47,612 bases of DNA. It comes from an uncultured Prevotellaceae bacterium (lineage in GTDB: Bacteria > Bacteroidota > Bacteroidia > Bacteroidales > Bacteroidaceae). This document shows, piece by piece, positions 7,518 to 15,881 of the stretch. Positions within the stretch are counted from its first letter, which is position 1. Each line of letters begins with the position of its first letter. Position numbers and translations under genes: made by a program. The notes under the pieces were generated by a model. It had not been told where the DNA came from, searched no databases, and was given only the letters and a program-made list of their open reading frames with translations. The stretch lies in contig CACWWZ010000024.1 in assembly GCA_902764705.1 (NCBI GenBank), positions 2,304 to 49,915 on the forward strand, given 5' to 3'.

Positions 7518-7621
7518 AAATTAACCTTAATAATCTAATACCATGAAAAACACACATGCAAATGTACGCATAATTCTGTTTTGGTACAAGATTATCGACT
7601 AAAAATGCGGGATGATTAAAT

Positions 7622-8200
7622 CTATTTAACAAAACCATCATTCCATTTGAGGATTGTTAACACTTCTTCCGTACCTTCTTTGTCTTCTGTTTCTTCTTTA
7701 TCTTCCATTCCCATTTTGTCCACATGCATTTCCTGACGTAAAGTCAATTTGGGCTCTTCATCATTTAACATGGCAGAAAACATGTAGCTGGGTTTAGAAA
7801 AATAAATGGCAGTGGGCAGCGGACGCCACGCAAGCGAATAGAATTCGATGCTGCTCTCGCGAATATCAGAACCATAAGTGCGAACCAGACACAGAATCTG
7901 AGAAAGACTATCAACAGGAGTAGACACGTCGAGCAGACGCATAGCCACCGACGATGCCTCACTGAGTTTTATTGAGGCATACTGATCGGTTAACTTTAAC
8001 AGTTGGCTCTTACCACCTAAGGAATTTGTGACAACAGCATCCATATCAGACTCCATGAAATCAATCATGTCCAAACGGTTGTTTTCCGAGAGATAAGGGA
8101 TAAGGGAGTCGGGCATGGATTTAAGCAGATCGCGGACCGTAGTCTGGGCCGAGATTTCCAAAGCCAATAACAGGCAGAAAAGAAGAGTTGTTTTTCGCAT
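7622..8200 (-). CDS. DUF3256 family exported protein
   Basis: This 192-residue protein has a signal peptide (MRKTTLLFCLLLALEISAQ, cleavage near residue 19) and then a mixed region beginning TTVRDLLKSMPDSLIPYLSENNRLDMIDFMES. That segment and its position after rsmE match the Bacteroidales DUF3256 family as I remember it. The C-terminus carries an acidic run of ED/KE repeats. Function is unknown; periplasm or outer surface is likely. It starts 6 bases after the rsmE stop codon, so the two are cotranscribed. It is the last gene of the ileS operon. Confidence 0.8.
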   Translation of the reverse strand: MRKTTLLFCLLLALEISAQTTVRDLLKSMPDSLIPYLSENNRLDMIDFMESDMDAVVTNSLGGKSQLLKLTDQYASIKLSEASSVAMRLLDVSTPVDSLSQILCLVRTYGSDIRESSIEFYSLAWRPLPTAIYFSKPSYMFSAMLNDEEPKLTLRQEMHVDKMGMEDKEETEDKEGTEEVLTILKWNDGFVK

Positions 8201-8206
8201 TACAAT

Positions 8207-8926
8207 TTACATTTTACTGAGTTGCATCATCATTACAGCTGACAAACCTGCCGTCTCTGTACGAAGCCGACTCGGCCCCAGATGAACAGACTGATAGCCA
8301 TTTGCAACGGCATAACGGACCTCGTCGATGGAGAAGTCCCCCTCGGGACCAATCAGCACTGTCGCGTCTTGCGGGGCATTCGTCTGACGGAGATGGTCGA
8401 AAAGACTAGTGCGGGGAATCTCCTCGTAACAATGGGCTATATACTTACCGCCCTCACGTGGCTGGTCAATAAAATCCTTGAAAGGAGTGATGTCCTTGAG
8501 CACGGTCTTCCACGCCTTATGGCTTTGCTTGGTAGCGGCAATAACGATTTTGTCAAGTCGTGGCAGTTTAACGATACGACGTTCAGAGAACTGGCAGTTG
8601 AGAAACGATATTTCGTCGACGCCGACCTCGACAGCTTTCTCGACAAGCCATTCCATGCGCTCCATCATTTTCGTAGGAGCGATAGCTAAATGGATATGCC
8701 CCAGCCATTGAGGTTGCTGGGGCATAACTTCCTTGATGTCGTAGAGGCAGTGCCTGGTATGCGCCAGTGTAACTTCTGCCCGGTAGAAATTACCCACACC
8801 GTCCATCAGCATCATCTCATCGCCAGACTGCAGACGCAGGACTCGCAAGGCGTGCATGGCCTCGTCGGTAGGCAACTCATGTTCAGTTGTCGCATTGGGC
8901 GCATAAAAGAATCGTACCTCTTTCAT
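8207..8926 (-). CDS. rsmE: 16S rRNA (uracil-1498-N3)-methyltransferase
   Basis: The 239-residue SPOUT-class methyltransferase uses S-adenosylmethionine to methylate U1498 of 16S rRNA in the decoding region. The N-terminal PUA-like part runs to about residue 70, followed by APTKMMERMEWLVEKAVEVGVDEI and the family motif around SERR. The knot loop LIGPEGDFSIDEV lies at about 185-197 and the C-terminal knot around LGPSRLRTETA. Length is normal. It sits 24 bases after the nucleoside transporter in the same operon. Confidence 0.95.
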   Translation of the reverse strand: MKEVRFFYAPNATTEHELPTDEAMHALRVLRLQSGDEMMLMDGVGNFYRAEVTLAHTRHCLYDIKEVMPQQPQWLGHIHLAIAPTKMMERMEWLVEKAVEVGVDEISFLNCQFSERRIVKLPRLDKIVIAATKQSHKAWKTVLKDITPFKDFIDQPREGGKYIAHCYEEIPRTSLFDHLRQTNAPQDATVLIGPEGDFSIDEVRYAVANGYQSVHLGPSRLRTETAGLSAVMMMQLSKM

Positions 8927-8950
8927 TGTTTGTACTATTGTTGGATGTGA

Positions 8951-10279
8951 CTAATGCTTGATTTCGCCAATAGGTTTCTTCTCGGGCTTAAACACAATAG
9001 CAAAGGTGATGCCGACTATCAATGCAAAGGCTGCAAAGGTGAACCAACAAGTCTGCCAATCACCTATCAAATATCCACCTTCCCAACCACAATAGGCATT
9101 CACGATCTCGCCAGCAGCCAGCGTACCGATTGTGGCACCCAGACCATTAGTCATCATCATGAACAAACCCTGGGCAGAGGCCTTGATATCTGGGGCACAC
9201 TCCTGGTCGACAAAGATACCGCCCGAGACATTGAAGAAGTCGAAGGCGACACCATAAACGACACATGAGAGAATGAAGAAGATGACACCAGGCATAGCGG
9301 GATTACCGATGCCAAAGAATCCGAAGCGGAATACCCATGCGAAGAGCGACATCAGCATCACCACCTTGATACCAAAACGCTTCAGGAAGAACGGTATCAT
9401 CAGAATACACAGCGCCTCACTAATCTGAGATATAGATGTCAGCATCGTTGCATTATTGGCTGCGAAGGAGTCAGCGAACTCCGGTGTACCCTTGAAACTG
9501 GTAAGGAAAGGACCTGCGAAACCATTAGTTACCTGCAGACACATGCCCAGCAATGCCGAGAAAATAAAAAACAGGGCCATCTGACGGCGCTTAAAGAGCT
9601 TGAATGCATTGAGTCCGAGAGTTTCGGCAAGCGACACTTTGCCTTCTTTTTTCTCCAGTTTGCACTCGGGTAACGTAAAGCAATACAGGAAGAGTACAAT
9701 GCTCAAAACGCCAGACACCAAGAACTGCAAATAGGTGTACTGGAATTTATGAGCGTTCTCGCCCAACGTAAAGCCAAAGCCGCTGTCGTCGATAAAGGCG
9801 CAATTGACGAACCACATGGTAGCAATGAAACCAACGGTTCCAAGCACACGGATTGGCGGGAAATCGCGAACAGTATCCATAGCGTTATTCTTCAGGATGG
9901 TGAATGCTGCCGTATTCGTCAGCGCGATAGTAGGCATATAGAATGCTACACTCAGCGTATAGAGTGCGATGAATAGCGATTTGTCGGCAAGTTCATTGCC
10001 AAATCCTGCCTGCTCGCCCAGCCACCAGCAACTGATCATAAAGGCACCGGCTACCAAATGGCACAGACCTAACAAACGCTGTGGCTGTATATACTTATCG
10101 GCCACAATACCCATCAATGTAGGCATGAAGATGCTTACAATACCCTGAATGGCATAAAACCAGGAAATCTTGTCGCCCAATCCGGCTATTCCAAGATAGT
10201 TTCCCATACATGTGAGGTAGGCTCCCCACACGGCGAACTCTAAAAAGTTCATTACCGCTAATCGTACTTTCATGTTCAT
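8951..10279 (-). CDS. Nucleoside:H+ symporter, MFS superfamily
   Basis: The 442-residue polytopic membrane protein has about 12 predicted helices and begins MNMKVRLAVMNFLEFAVWGAY. This N-terminus, the IMPTLMGIVADKY-like loop after helix 2 and the overall length fit the NupG/XapB nucleoside permease family. The substrate is inferred from the family; purine versus pyrimidine preference cannot be told. It begins 12 bases after the 76-residue ORF upstream. ATG 10279 and a second ATG two codons later are both possible starts. Confidence 0.85.
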   Translation of the reverse strand: MNMKVRLAVMNFLEFAVWGAYLTCMGNYLGIAGLGDKISWFYAIQGIVSIFMPTLMGIVADKYIQPQRLLGLCHLVAGAFMISCWWLGEQAGFGNELADKSLFIALYTLSVAFYMPTIALTNTAAFTILKNNAMDTVRDFPPIRVLGTVGFIATMWFVNCAFIDDSGFGFTLGENAHKFQYTYLQFLVSGVLSIVLFLYCFTLPECKLEKKEGKVSLAETLGLNAFKLFKRRQMALFFIFSALLGMCLQVTNGFAGPFLTSFKGTPEFADSFAANNATMLTSISQISEALCILMIPFFLKRFGIKVVMLMSLFAWVFRFGFFGIGNPAMPGVIFFILSCVVYGVAFDFFNVSGGIFVDQECAPDIKASAQGLFMMMTNGLGATIGTLAAGEIVNAYCGWEGGYLIGDWQTCWFTFAAFALIVGITFAIVFKPEKKPIGEIKH

Positions 10280-10291
10280 AGTCTTATATAT

Positions 10292-10522
10292 TTAAGTTAA
10301 TGGTTTGTTATTGAAATATGCACGAACTATATCATCATTCTCTTTTTTTAATATCACCCGGCCTTGGAGCCATTCTGTGTGGGCCTGTTCCATCTGCAAC
10401 GGATAGAGACTGGACACGACTCCGTCCGATAGCTCCACCACGTGTAGTGTCAGGCACTTGCCCTCGGGCGTCAACACTTCGTTGGACGCTATCCGTCTTA
10501 ACTGTGTCTTTTTTTGTTTCAT
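10292..10522 (-). CDS. Small protein of 76 aa overlapping the DUF4296 gene
   Basis: The peptide reads MKQKKTQLRRIASNEVLTPE through LTLHVVELSDGVVSSLYPL to TEWLQGRVILKK. It has balanced composition, predicted beta strands and a normal stop, and looks like a real small beta-rich protein of the type found beside DUF4296 genes in Bacteroidales. The first 188 bases overlap, in another frame, the 3' end of the DUF4296 gene. It ends 12 bases before the nucleoside transporter. The function is unknown. I think this frame is the conserved one and the overlapping tail is the variable one, but this is inference. Confidence 0.6.
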   Translation of the reverse strand: MKQKKTQLRRIASNEVLTPEGKCLTLHVVELSDGVVSSLYPLQMEQAHTEWLQGRVILKKENDDIVRAYFNNKPLT

Positions 10523-11300
10523 TTTTCATCTCTTTATTATGGAACCTGATAAGATGCATCTGGCTGATGAACATCATTTTGCGCGTCGTCTCATCGTCCG
10601 TGGAAGCATTCAGATAGATGAAGCCATGCATTTGTTGGAGCTTCCGTTCACGAATGGCAGGAACAAAAACTTGTGATATGCCCGACACCGACACATGATT
10701 AGTGGTTTGAATAATACTGTCCCCCTCGTATTTCGTCACAATGCAGACTACAGCATCTTTAGAGCCTGACTGCCAAAGATATTCTGACATAAACTGAAAC
10801 ATGAACGAGTCGCCCTTATAGAACGAGGTGTCGACATCGATTGTAAAGTCGAAGCGGTTCATTGTGGGACGAGGTATCAGTAAGACATCCGTTCTGTTCT
10901 TCCAAATGTTTGCCGTATCACCCGTTGAACTGTAGGCTGTGTAGCGTCCGATAGTAGCCACCGACGCGCCCACCGACTTGGCTTCGTCAGCCAAACGTTC
11001 GTTGACTTCCAAATAAATGGGCTTCAACCTGTCAAGGTGACTATAATAGTAAACCATAGACGAGTCGAAATCAGCCTGAGTCACGCCATGCTTTTTCAAA
11101 ACAGCAAGGAAATACTTGGTACGCTCAAAATCATAGTTTGACATTCGGTCTGTTGTTGCAAGTGCCTGTGCAATATGATAATCATATAATATGTCTTCCA
11201 AGTCGCCAGGCTGGATGTATTTACTTGGGACGCTTGGCTTACAAGCCTGCAGCATCGAAAAGACAAACAGGACCATAAGGACGTACAAACTATTCTTCAT
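10335..11300 (-). CDS. DUF4296 family lipoprotein
   Basis: This 321-residue protein starts MKNSLYVLMVLFVFSMLQAC, a lipoprotein signal with the modified cysteine at residue 20. It continues with the DUF4296-type segment YIQPGDLEDILYDYHIAQAL (about 28-47) and a helical region. The last 60 or so residues are basic and of low complexity, and are coded in the same DNA as the 76-residue ORF in another frame. Function is unknown. The first 11 bases overlap the end of lspA, fittingly the peptidase that matures lipoproteins. Confidence 0.8.
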   Translation of the reverse strand: MKNSLYVLMVLFVFSMLQACKPSVPSKYIQPGDLEDILYDYHIAQALATTDRMSNYDFERTKYFLAVLKKHGVTQADFDSSMVYYYSHLDRLKPIYLEVNERLADEAKSVGASVATIGRYTAYSSTGDTANIWKNRTDVLLIPRPTMNRFDFTIDVDTSFYKGDSFMFQFMSEYLWQSGSKDAVVCIVTKYEGDSIIQTTNHVSVSGISQVFVPAIRERKLQQMHGFIYLNASTDDETTRKMMFISQMHLIRFHNKEMKNETKKDTVKTDSVQRSVDARGQVPDTTRGGAIGRSRVQSLSVADGTGPHRMAPRPGDIKKRE

Positions 11301-11937
11301 TGTTTTTCACCTCCTTCTTGAACGATATCTCACTGATTTCCTTACGATAGAAAAGAAGTAGTAAAACAACTCCGACAGAGATGGCCGAATCAGCAAAATT
11401 GAAGATGGGAGAGAAAAAGACATACGGTTCTCCACCCACCCAAGGAACCCAGCCAGGCCATGTGGTAACAATCAGCGGGAAGTAGAACATATCAACGACC
11501 TTGCCCATCAAGAATGGAGCGTAACCCGTTCCGAAAGGAACAAAGTAGCTTGTATAGTACTCAGAACTCGCATTGAAGACGAGTCCGTAGAACATCGAGT
11601 CGAAGATGTTGCCTGCCGCTCCGGCCAGTATCATAGAGAGGCACACGATATAGCCCCATCGTACTTGTTTTCTGCACTGTAGAGCGATGTAGTAGCCTAA
11701 TGCTCCCACAGCAATGATACGGAAAATGCTTAAGATAAGCTTGGAACCGATCTCCATACCATAGGCCATACCGTTGTTCTCAATGAAAACAATTTTGAAC
11801 CATGACAGGATTTCTATCTGTTCGTGAAGCGTCATATGGGTCTTCACCCAAATTTTTATAATTTGGTCGATGACAAGAATGGCAAACACAATCAGTATGG
11901 CCACCCATCCCCGTTTGACAGTCTTCGAAATGCTCAT
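11290..11937 (-). CDS. lspA: Lipoprotein signal peptidase
   Basis: This 215-residue inner-membrane aspartyl protease removes signal peptides from prolipoproteins. Four membrane segments are visible. The motifs are VIDQIIKIWVK near 22-32, ENNGMAYGM near 52, AGAAGNIFD with the first catalytic Asp near 112, and FNFADSAISVG with the second Asp near 182. It is longer than the roughly 165 residues of E. coli because of an insert (about 120-165), as is usual in Bacteroidetes. The start codon directly abuts the stop of the DksA-like gene. Confidence 0.95.
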   Translation of the reverse strand: MSISKTVKRGWVAILIVFAILVIDQIIKIWVKTHMTLHEQIEILSWFKIVFIENNGMAYGMEIGSKLILSIFRIIAVGALGYYIALQCRKQVRWGYIVCLSMILAGAAGNIFDSMFYGLVFNASSEYYTSYFVPFGTGYAPFLMGKVVDMFYFPLIVTTWPGWVPWVGGEPYVFFSPIFNFADSAISVGVVLLLLFYRKEISEISFKKEVKNNEE

Positions 11938-12324
11938 TTATTTCTTTCCAGCCATTTTCGACTCCACACTCAAGGTAGCATGTGGGACAGCCTTCAGACG
12001 CTCTTTGGGAATCAGTTTACCTGTAATACGATCAATGCCATAAGTTTTATTCTCGATGCGCACTAAAGCTCCCTTCAGACCCTGAATGAACTTTTGCTGG
12101 CGCGACGCCATCTGAATCAGTTCCTCTTTCGACTGGGTAGCACTACCCTCCTCCAAAGCTTTGTAAGTAGGTGACGTATCGTCGACATCATTCGAATCCT
12201 TATTCATCAGCGCACTCATCATTTGATCGTAGTCACGCTTAGCTAAAGCCAGTTTCTCATTAATAATCTCACGGAACTCTTCTAATTCTTCATCCGTGTA
12301 ACGCGTTTTTTCTGCCATATTCAT
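11938..12324 (-). CDS. TraR/DksA-family protein lacking cysteines
   Basis: The 128-residue product has an N-terminal helical region (RYTDEELEEFREIINEKLAL), a central coiled-coil-like part and a C-terminal segment YGIDRITGKLIPKERLKAVP. This is the TraR/DksA zinc-finger layout, but there is no cysteine anywhere in the protein; Asp stands where a zinc ligand is expected (YGxC). DksA proteins bind the RNA polymerase secondary channel; whether this one does is unknown. The start overlaps the ileS stop by one base (TAATG), so translation is coupled. A second ATG two codons in is an alternative start. Confidence 0.85.
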   Translation of the reverse strand: MNMAEKTRYTDEELEEFREIINEKLALAKRDYDQMMSALMNKDSNDVDDTSPTYKALEEGSATQSKEELIQMASRQQKFIQGLKGALVRIENKTYGIDRITGKLIPKERLKAVPHATLSVESKMAGKK

Positions 12325-15300
12325 TAGATTTTTGTTATTTTAATATTCAAAGTAAAGTCATCAAAGTCCACTGTCTGGCCATCGTTGGCCTCCAACTTCA
12401 AATCGTTGGCCAGCACCTGGCGGGCAATATAGTCGCCGAAGGCATTAACAGCATTTGTGGAAGCCTCGTTAGGCTCTATGCTCACAACAATACGGTCGGT
12501 GATTTCCAGTCCGCTCTTCTTACGGATGTTTTGGATGCGGTTCACCAACTCGCGGGCCATCCCCTCGTTGCGAAGCTCATCAGTCAGCGTAATGTCAAGT
12601 GCCACAGTGAGGTTACCCTCATTGCCCACCAGCCAGCCAGGAATATCCTCGCTGATGATATCGACGTCGGCAACCTCTACCGTTAGATCTTGTCCCTCGA
12701 CATTGATAGCAAGGGAACCCTCCTGCTCTAGCTTGGCAATCAACTCCTGTGAGAGAGCATCCATCTGAGCAGCAACACCCTTCATCAGCTTACCGAATTT
12801 CTTACCCATCGTACGGAAGTTACACTTTACCTTCTTGACCAAAATGCCCTGACCTTCAACGAATTTTACATCCTTGACGTTCACTTCCTGCAAAAAGATT
12901 TCCTTGACACTTTCGATGGCTATGCGCTGGGCTTCATCCACAGGCGGAATCATCAGAGTTTGCAGGGGCTGCTTCACCTTCAGACTCTCCTTACGACGCA
13001 GAGCGAGAACAATGGTGGTGATGCGTTGGGCAATTTCCATACGCTGTTCTAAGTCAGCATTCACCAGTGACATGTTTGCCACAGGGAACTTCTCGAGGTG
13101 TACACTATCCAGAGCGCCACCCATATCACAATAGATACGGTCAGCAAAGAAGGGAGCAAAAGGTGCCAAGAGTTTCGATACAGTCATCAGACACTCGTAC
13201 AGCGTCTGATAGGCCGCCAGTTTATCCTCGTCCATCTCCTTACCCCAGAAGCGTTTCTTGTTCAGACGCACATACCAGTTAGAGAGGTCTTCGTCGACGA
13301 ACTTGTCGATAAGTCGTCCAGCACGTGTAGGATCATAGCCATTCATCTCAGCCTCGACGCCCTTCACCAGCGAGTTTAGGCACGATAGTATCCAACGGTC
13401 AAACTCCGGACGCTTCTCGACTGGGATCTGCGGCGTAGCGGGATTGAAGTCGTCTACATTGGCATACATTGCAAAGAGCGAGTATGTATTATATAAGGTA
13501 CCGAAGAACTTACGGCTAATCTCAGCCACGCCCTCTGGGTCGAACTTCAGGTTGTCCCAAGGCTCTGAGTTGGTCATCATATAGAAACGCACAGCGTCGG
13601 AACCGTATTTGTCAATCATCTCAAATGGGTTCACCACGTTGCCCACATGCTTCGACATCTTGTTGCCCTTAGCATCGAGCACGAGACCTGTGGAAATCAC
13701 GTTCTTGAAGGCCACAGAGTCGAAAATCATCGTGGCAATGGCATGCAGCGTAAAGAACCAGCCACGCGTCTGGTCGACGCCCTCGTTGATGAAGTCAGCG
13801 GGGAATGCCTTGTTGTCGTCAATGAGTTCGCGGTTCTCAAACGGATAGTGCACCTGAGCGTAAGGCATAGAACCTGAATCGAACCACACATCGATCAGGT
13901 CGCTCTCGCGCTTCATGGGTTTTCCACTTTCGCTAACCAGCATGATATAATCGACATAAGGACGGTGCATGTCTATTTTGTCGTAGTTCTCCTGAGACAT
14001 GTCGCCAGGCACAAAGCCCTTGTCCTTCAGTGGATTGCTCGTCATGATACCAACTGCCACCGCCTTCTCGATTTCACTATAAAGTTCTTCAAGACTTCCG
14101 ATACACTTCTCCTCGCCGTCCTCACTGCGCCAGATCGGCAACGGAGTACCCCAGAAGCGAGAACGGGAGAGATTCCAGTCGTTCAGGTTCTCCAGCCAGT
14201 TGCCGAAACGGCCTGTACCGGTAGACTCCGGATGCCAGCCAATGGTGGTGTTCAGCTCGCTCATGCGCTCCTTGCAGGCAGAACTCTTGATGAACCACGA
14301 ATCTAGCGGATAATAGAGTACGGGCTTGTCGGTACGCCAACAATGGGGATAGTTGTGAACGTGCTTCTCAATCTTGAATACCTTATTTTGTGCCTTCAGA
14401 TCCATGCAAATCGAGATATCCAGCGTCTCATCCTTATCGGTCAGCGTGTCGTCGTAGGCGTTCTTTACGTAACGTCCGGCAAACTTATTCCATTCGTCGA
14501 CGTTCAAATAGTTCTTTACGAAGTCTTCGTCGAGATCGTCAATGACAAAGTATTTACCCTGCAGGTCAACCACAGGACGCTCAGCACCCTTCTTGTCTAT
14601 CAATACGATAGGACAGATGCCGGCTTTCTTAGCCACGAAGGCATCATCGGCACCGAAATTTGGTGCGATATGTACGATACCTGCGCCATCGTCGGTGGTG
14701 ACATAGTCGCCGGGAATCACCTTGAAAGCATTGCCCATGGGCTTGATGGCAGGCATCAGCTGCTCGTATTCCATACCTACAAGGTCACTACCCTTGTAAC
14801 GGGAAACGATGCGATAGGGAATCAGCTTCTCACCGCGCTTATATTCGGGCATCTCACCACCATCGGTGATAGCACCCTCGGCAGGCAGATAAGCATTCAG
14901 ACGGGCCTCAGCCAATACCAGTGTCACCTTGTCAGCCGTATAGGGATTGTATGTCTGCACAGCTACATAGTCAATCTTCGGACCTACGCATAGGGCCGAA
15001 TTGGCAGCCAGTGTCCACGGCGTTGTCGTCCATGCGAGAAAATAAGGTGTACCCCACTCTGCCATTTCTGGCTTCGGATTCTTCATCTTGAACTGTGCGG
15101 TACAAGTGGTGTCCTTCACGTCACGATAACAGCCAGGCTGATTCAGCTCGTGTGAGGACAAGCCTGTACCAGCAGCAGGACTATAAGGCTGAATGGTATA
15201 GCCCTTATAGAGCAAGCCTTTATTATAGAACTGCTTCAGCAGATACCACAAAGTCTCGATGTATTTGTTGTCGTAGGTGATATATGGATCATCGAGGTCA

Positions 15301-15746
15301 ACGAAATATCCCATACGCTCGGTCAGTTCACGCCACTCTGCTGTAAACATCATTACGTTCTCACGGCACTTCTTGTTGTAGTCCTCCGTTGAGATATACT
15401 TGTCGCTCTCCTTGTTGTCGATATCAGCCTTCGTGATACCGAGTTGCTTCTCAACGCCCAACTCTACAGGCAGTCCATGGGTGTCCCAACCAGCCTTGCG
15501 CTTTACCTGGAAGCCCTGCATGGTCTTATAGCGGTTGAAAGTGTCCTTCAGTGCACGGCCCAATACGTGGTGAATACCGGGATGTCCGTTGGCTGAGGGA
15601 GGGCCCTCATAGAAAACAAATTGCGGACAACCTTCACGCTCTTTCACAGAGCGCCAAAAGATATCTTGTTCCTTCCACATCTGCAGCACGTCGTTGTTTG
15701 TCTGCGTCAAGTTCAAGCCATTACGTTCGGCAAATCTCTTGCTCAT
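12324..15746 (-). CDS. ileS: Isoleucyl-tRNA synthetase
   Basis: The class I synthetase charges tRNA-Ile and edits valine. I take ATG 15746 (MSKRFAERNGLNL, 1140 aa), because an upstream in-frame ATG at 15848 lies before the promoter and would be untranscribed. The first signature reads GPPSANGHPGIHHVLGRALK near residue 50: GIHH where HxGH is expected. The second is NKMSKHVGN near 697. The WDTHGLPVE motif, the editing domain and a long C-terminal anticodon-binding region are present. Overall it fits the type 2 (eukaryote-like) IleRS. It heads an eight-gene operon. Confidence 0.96.
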   Translation of the reverse strand: MSKRFAERNGLNLTQTNNDVLQMWKEQDIFWRSVKEREGCPQFVFYEGPPSANGHPGIHHVLGRALKDTFNRYKTMQGFQVKRKAGWDTHGLPVELGVEKQLGITKADIDNKESDKYISTEDYNKKCRENVMMFTAEWRELTERMGYFVDLDDPYITYDNKYIETLWYLLKQFYNKGLLYKGYTIQPYSPAAGTGLSSHELNQPGCYRDVKDTTCTAQFKMKNPKPEMAEWGTPYFLAWTTTPWTLAANSALCVGPKIDYVAVQTYNPYTADKVTLVLAEARLNAYLPAEGAITDGGEMPEYKRGEKLIPYRIVSRYKGSDLVGMEYEQLMPAIKPMGNAFKVIPGDYVTTDDGAGIVHIAPNFGADDAFVAKKAGICPIVLIDKKGAERPVVDLQGKYFVIDDLDEDFVKNYLNVDEWNKFAGRYVKNAYDDTLTDKDETLDISICMDLKAQNKVFKIEKHVHNYPHCWRTDKPVLYYPLDSWFIKSSACKERMSELNTTIGWHPESTGTGRFGNWLENLNDWNLSRSRFWGTPLPIWRSEDGEEKCIGSLEELYSEIEKAVAVGIMTSNPLKDKGFVPGDMSQENYDKIDMHRPYVDYIMLVSESGKPMKRESDLIDVWFDSGSMPYAQVHYPFENRELIDDNKAFPADFINEGVDQTRGWFFTLHAIATMIFDSVAFKNVISTGLVLDAKGNKMSKHVGNVVNPFEMIDKYGSDAVRFYMMTNSEPWDNLKFDPEGVAEISRKFFGTLYNTYSLFAMYANVDDFNPATPQIPVEKRPEFDRWILSCLNSLVKGVEAEMNGYDPTRAGRLIDKFVDEDLSNWYVRLNKKRFWGKEMDEDKLAAYQTLYECLMTVSKLLAPFAPFFADRIYCDMGGALDSVHLEKFPVANMSLVNADLEQRMEIAQRITTIVLALRRKESLKVKQPLQTLMIPPVDEAQRIAIESVKEIFLQEVNVKDVKFVEGQGILVKKVKCNFRTMGKKFGKLMKGVAAQMDALSQELIAKLEQEGSLAINVEGQDLTVEVADVDIISEDIPGWLVGNEGNLTVALDITLTDELRNEGMARELVNRIQNIRKKSGLEITDRIVVSIEPNEASTNAVNAFGDYIARQVLANDLKLEANDGQTVDFDDFTLNIKITKI

Positions 15747-15784
15747 AAATATCGATTTTATTCTTATTTTTTTATTATGGTTTG

Positions 15785-15816
15785 CAAAGGTAAGCATTTT
15801 TTTTAATACTACCAAA
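15785..15816 (-). promoter_or_regulatory. ileS operon promoter
   Basis: On the minus strand, TTTG (15816-15813), 20 bases, TACCTTTG (15792-15785): exact consensus. It lies 39 bases before the chosen ileS start and downstream of the longer alternative start, which decides the start. Confidence 0.8.
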
Positions 15817-15881
15817 TTTCGGCCCTCGCAAAATGTTAAAATCCCCAAAACAACGATTTGTTTCAGGATACGAAAGCCTTA

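Noticed and set aside
14343-14993. A 216-codon open frame opposite ileS
   Set aside because: Shadow of the synthetase coding strand; no start context or recognisable protein.
15747-15848. A 34-residue N-terminal extension of IleRS
   Set aside because: The exact consensus promoter at 15785-15816 lies inside it, so the extension would not be transcribed.
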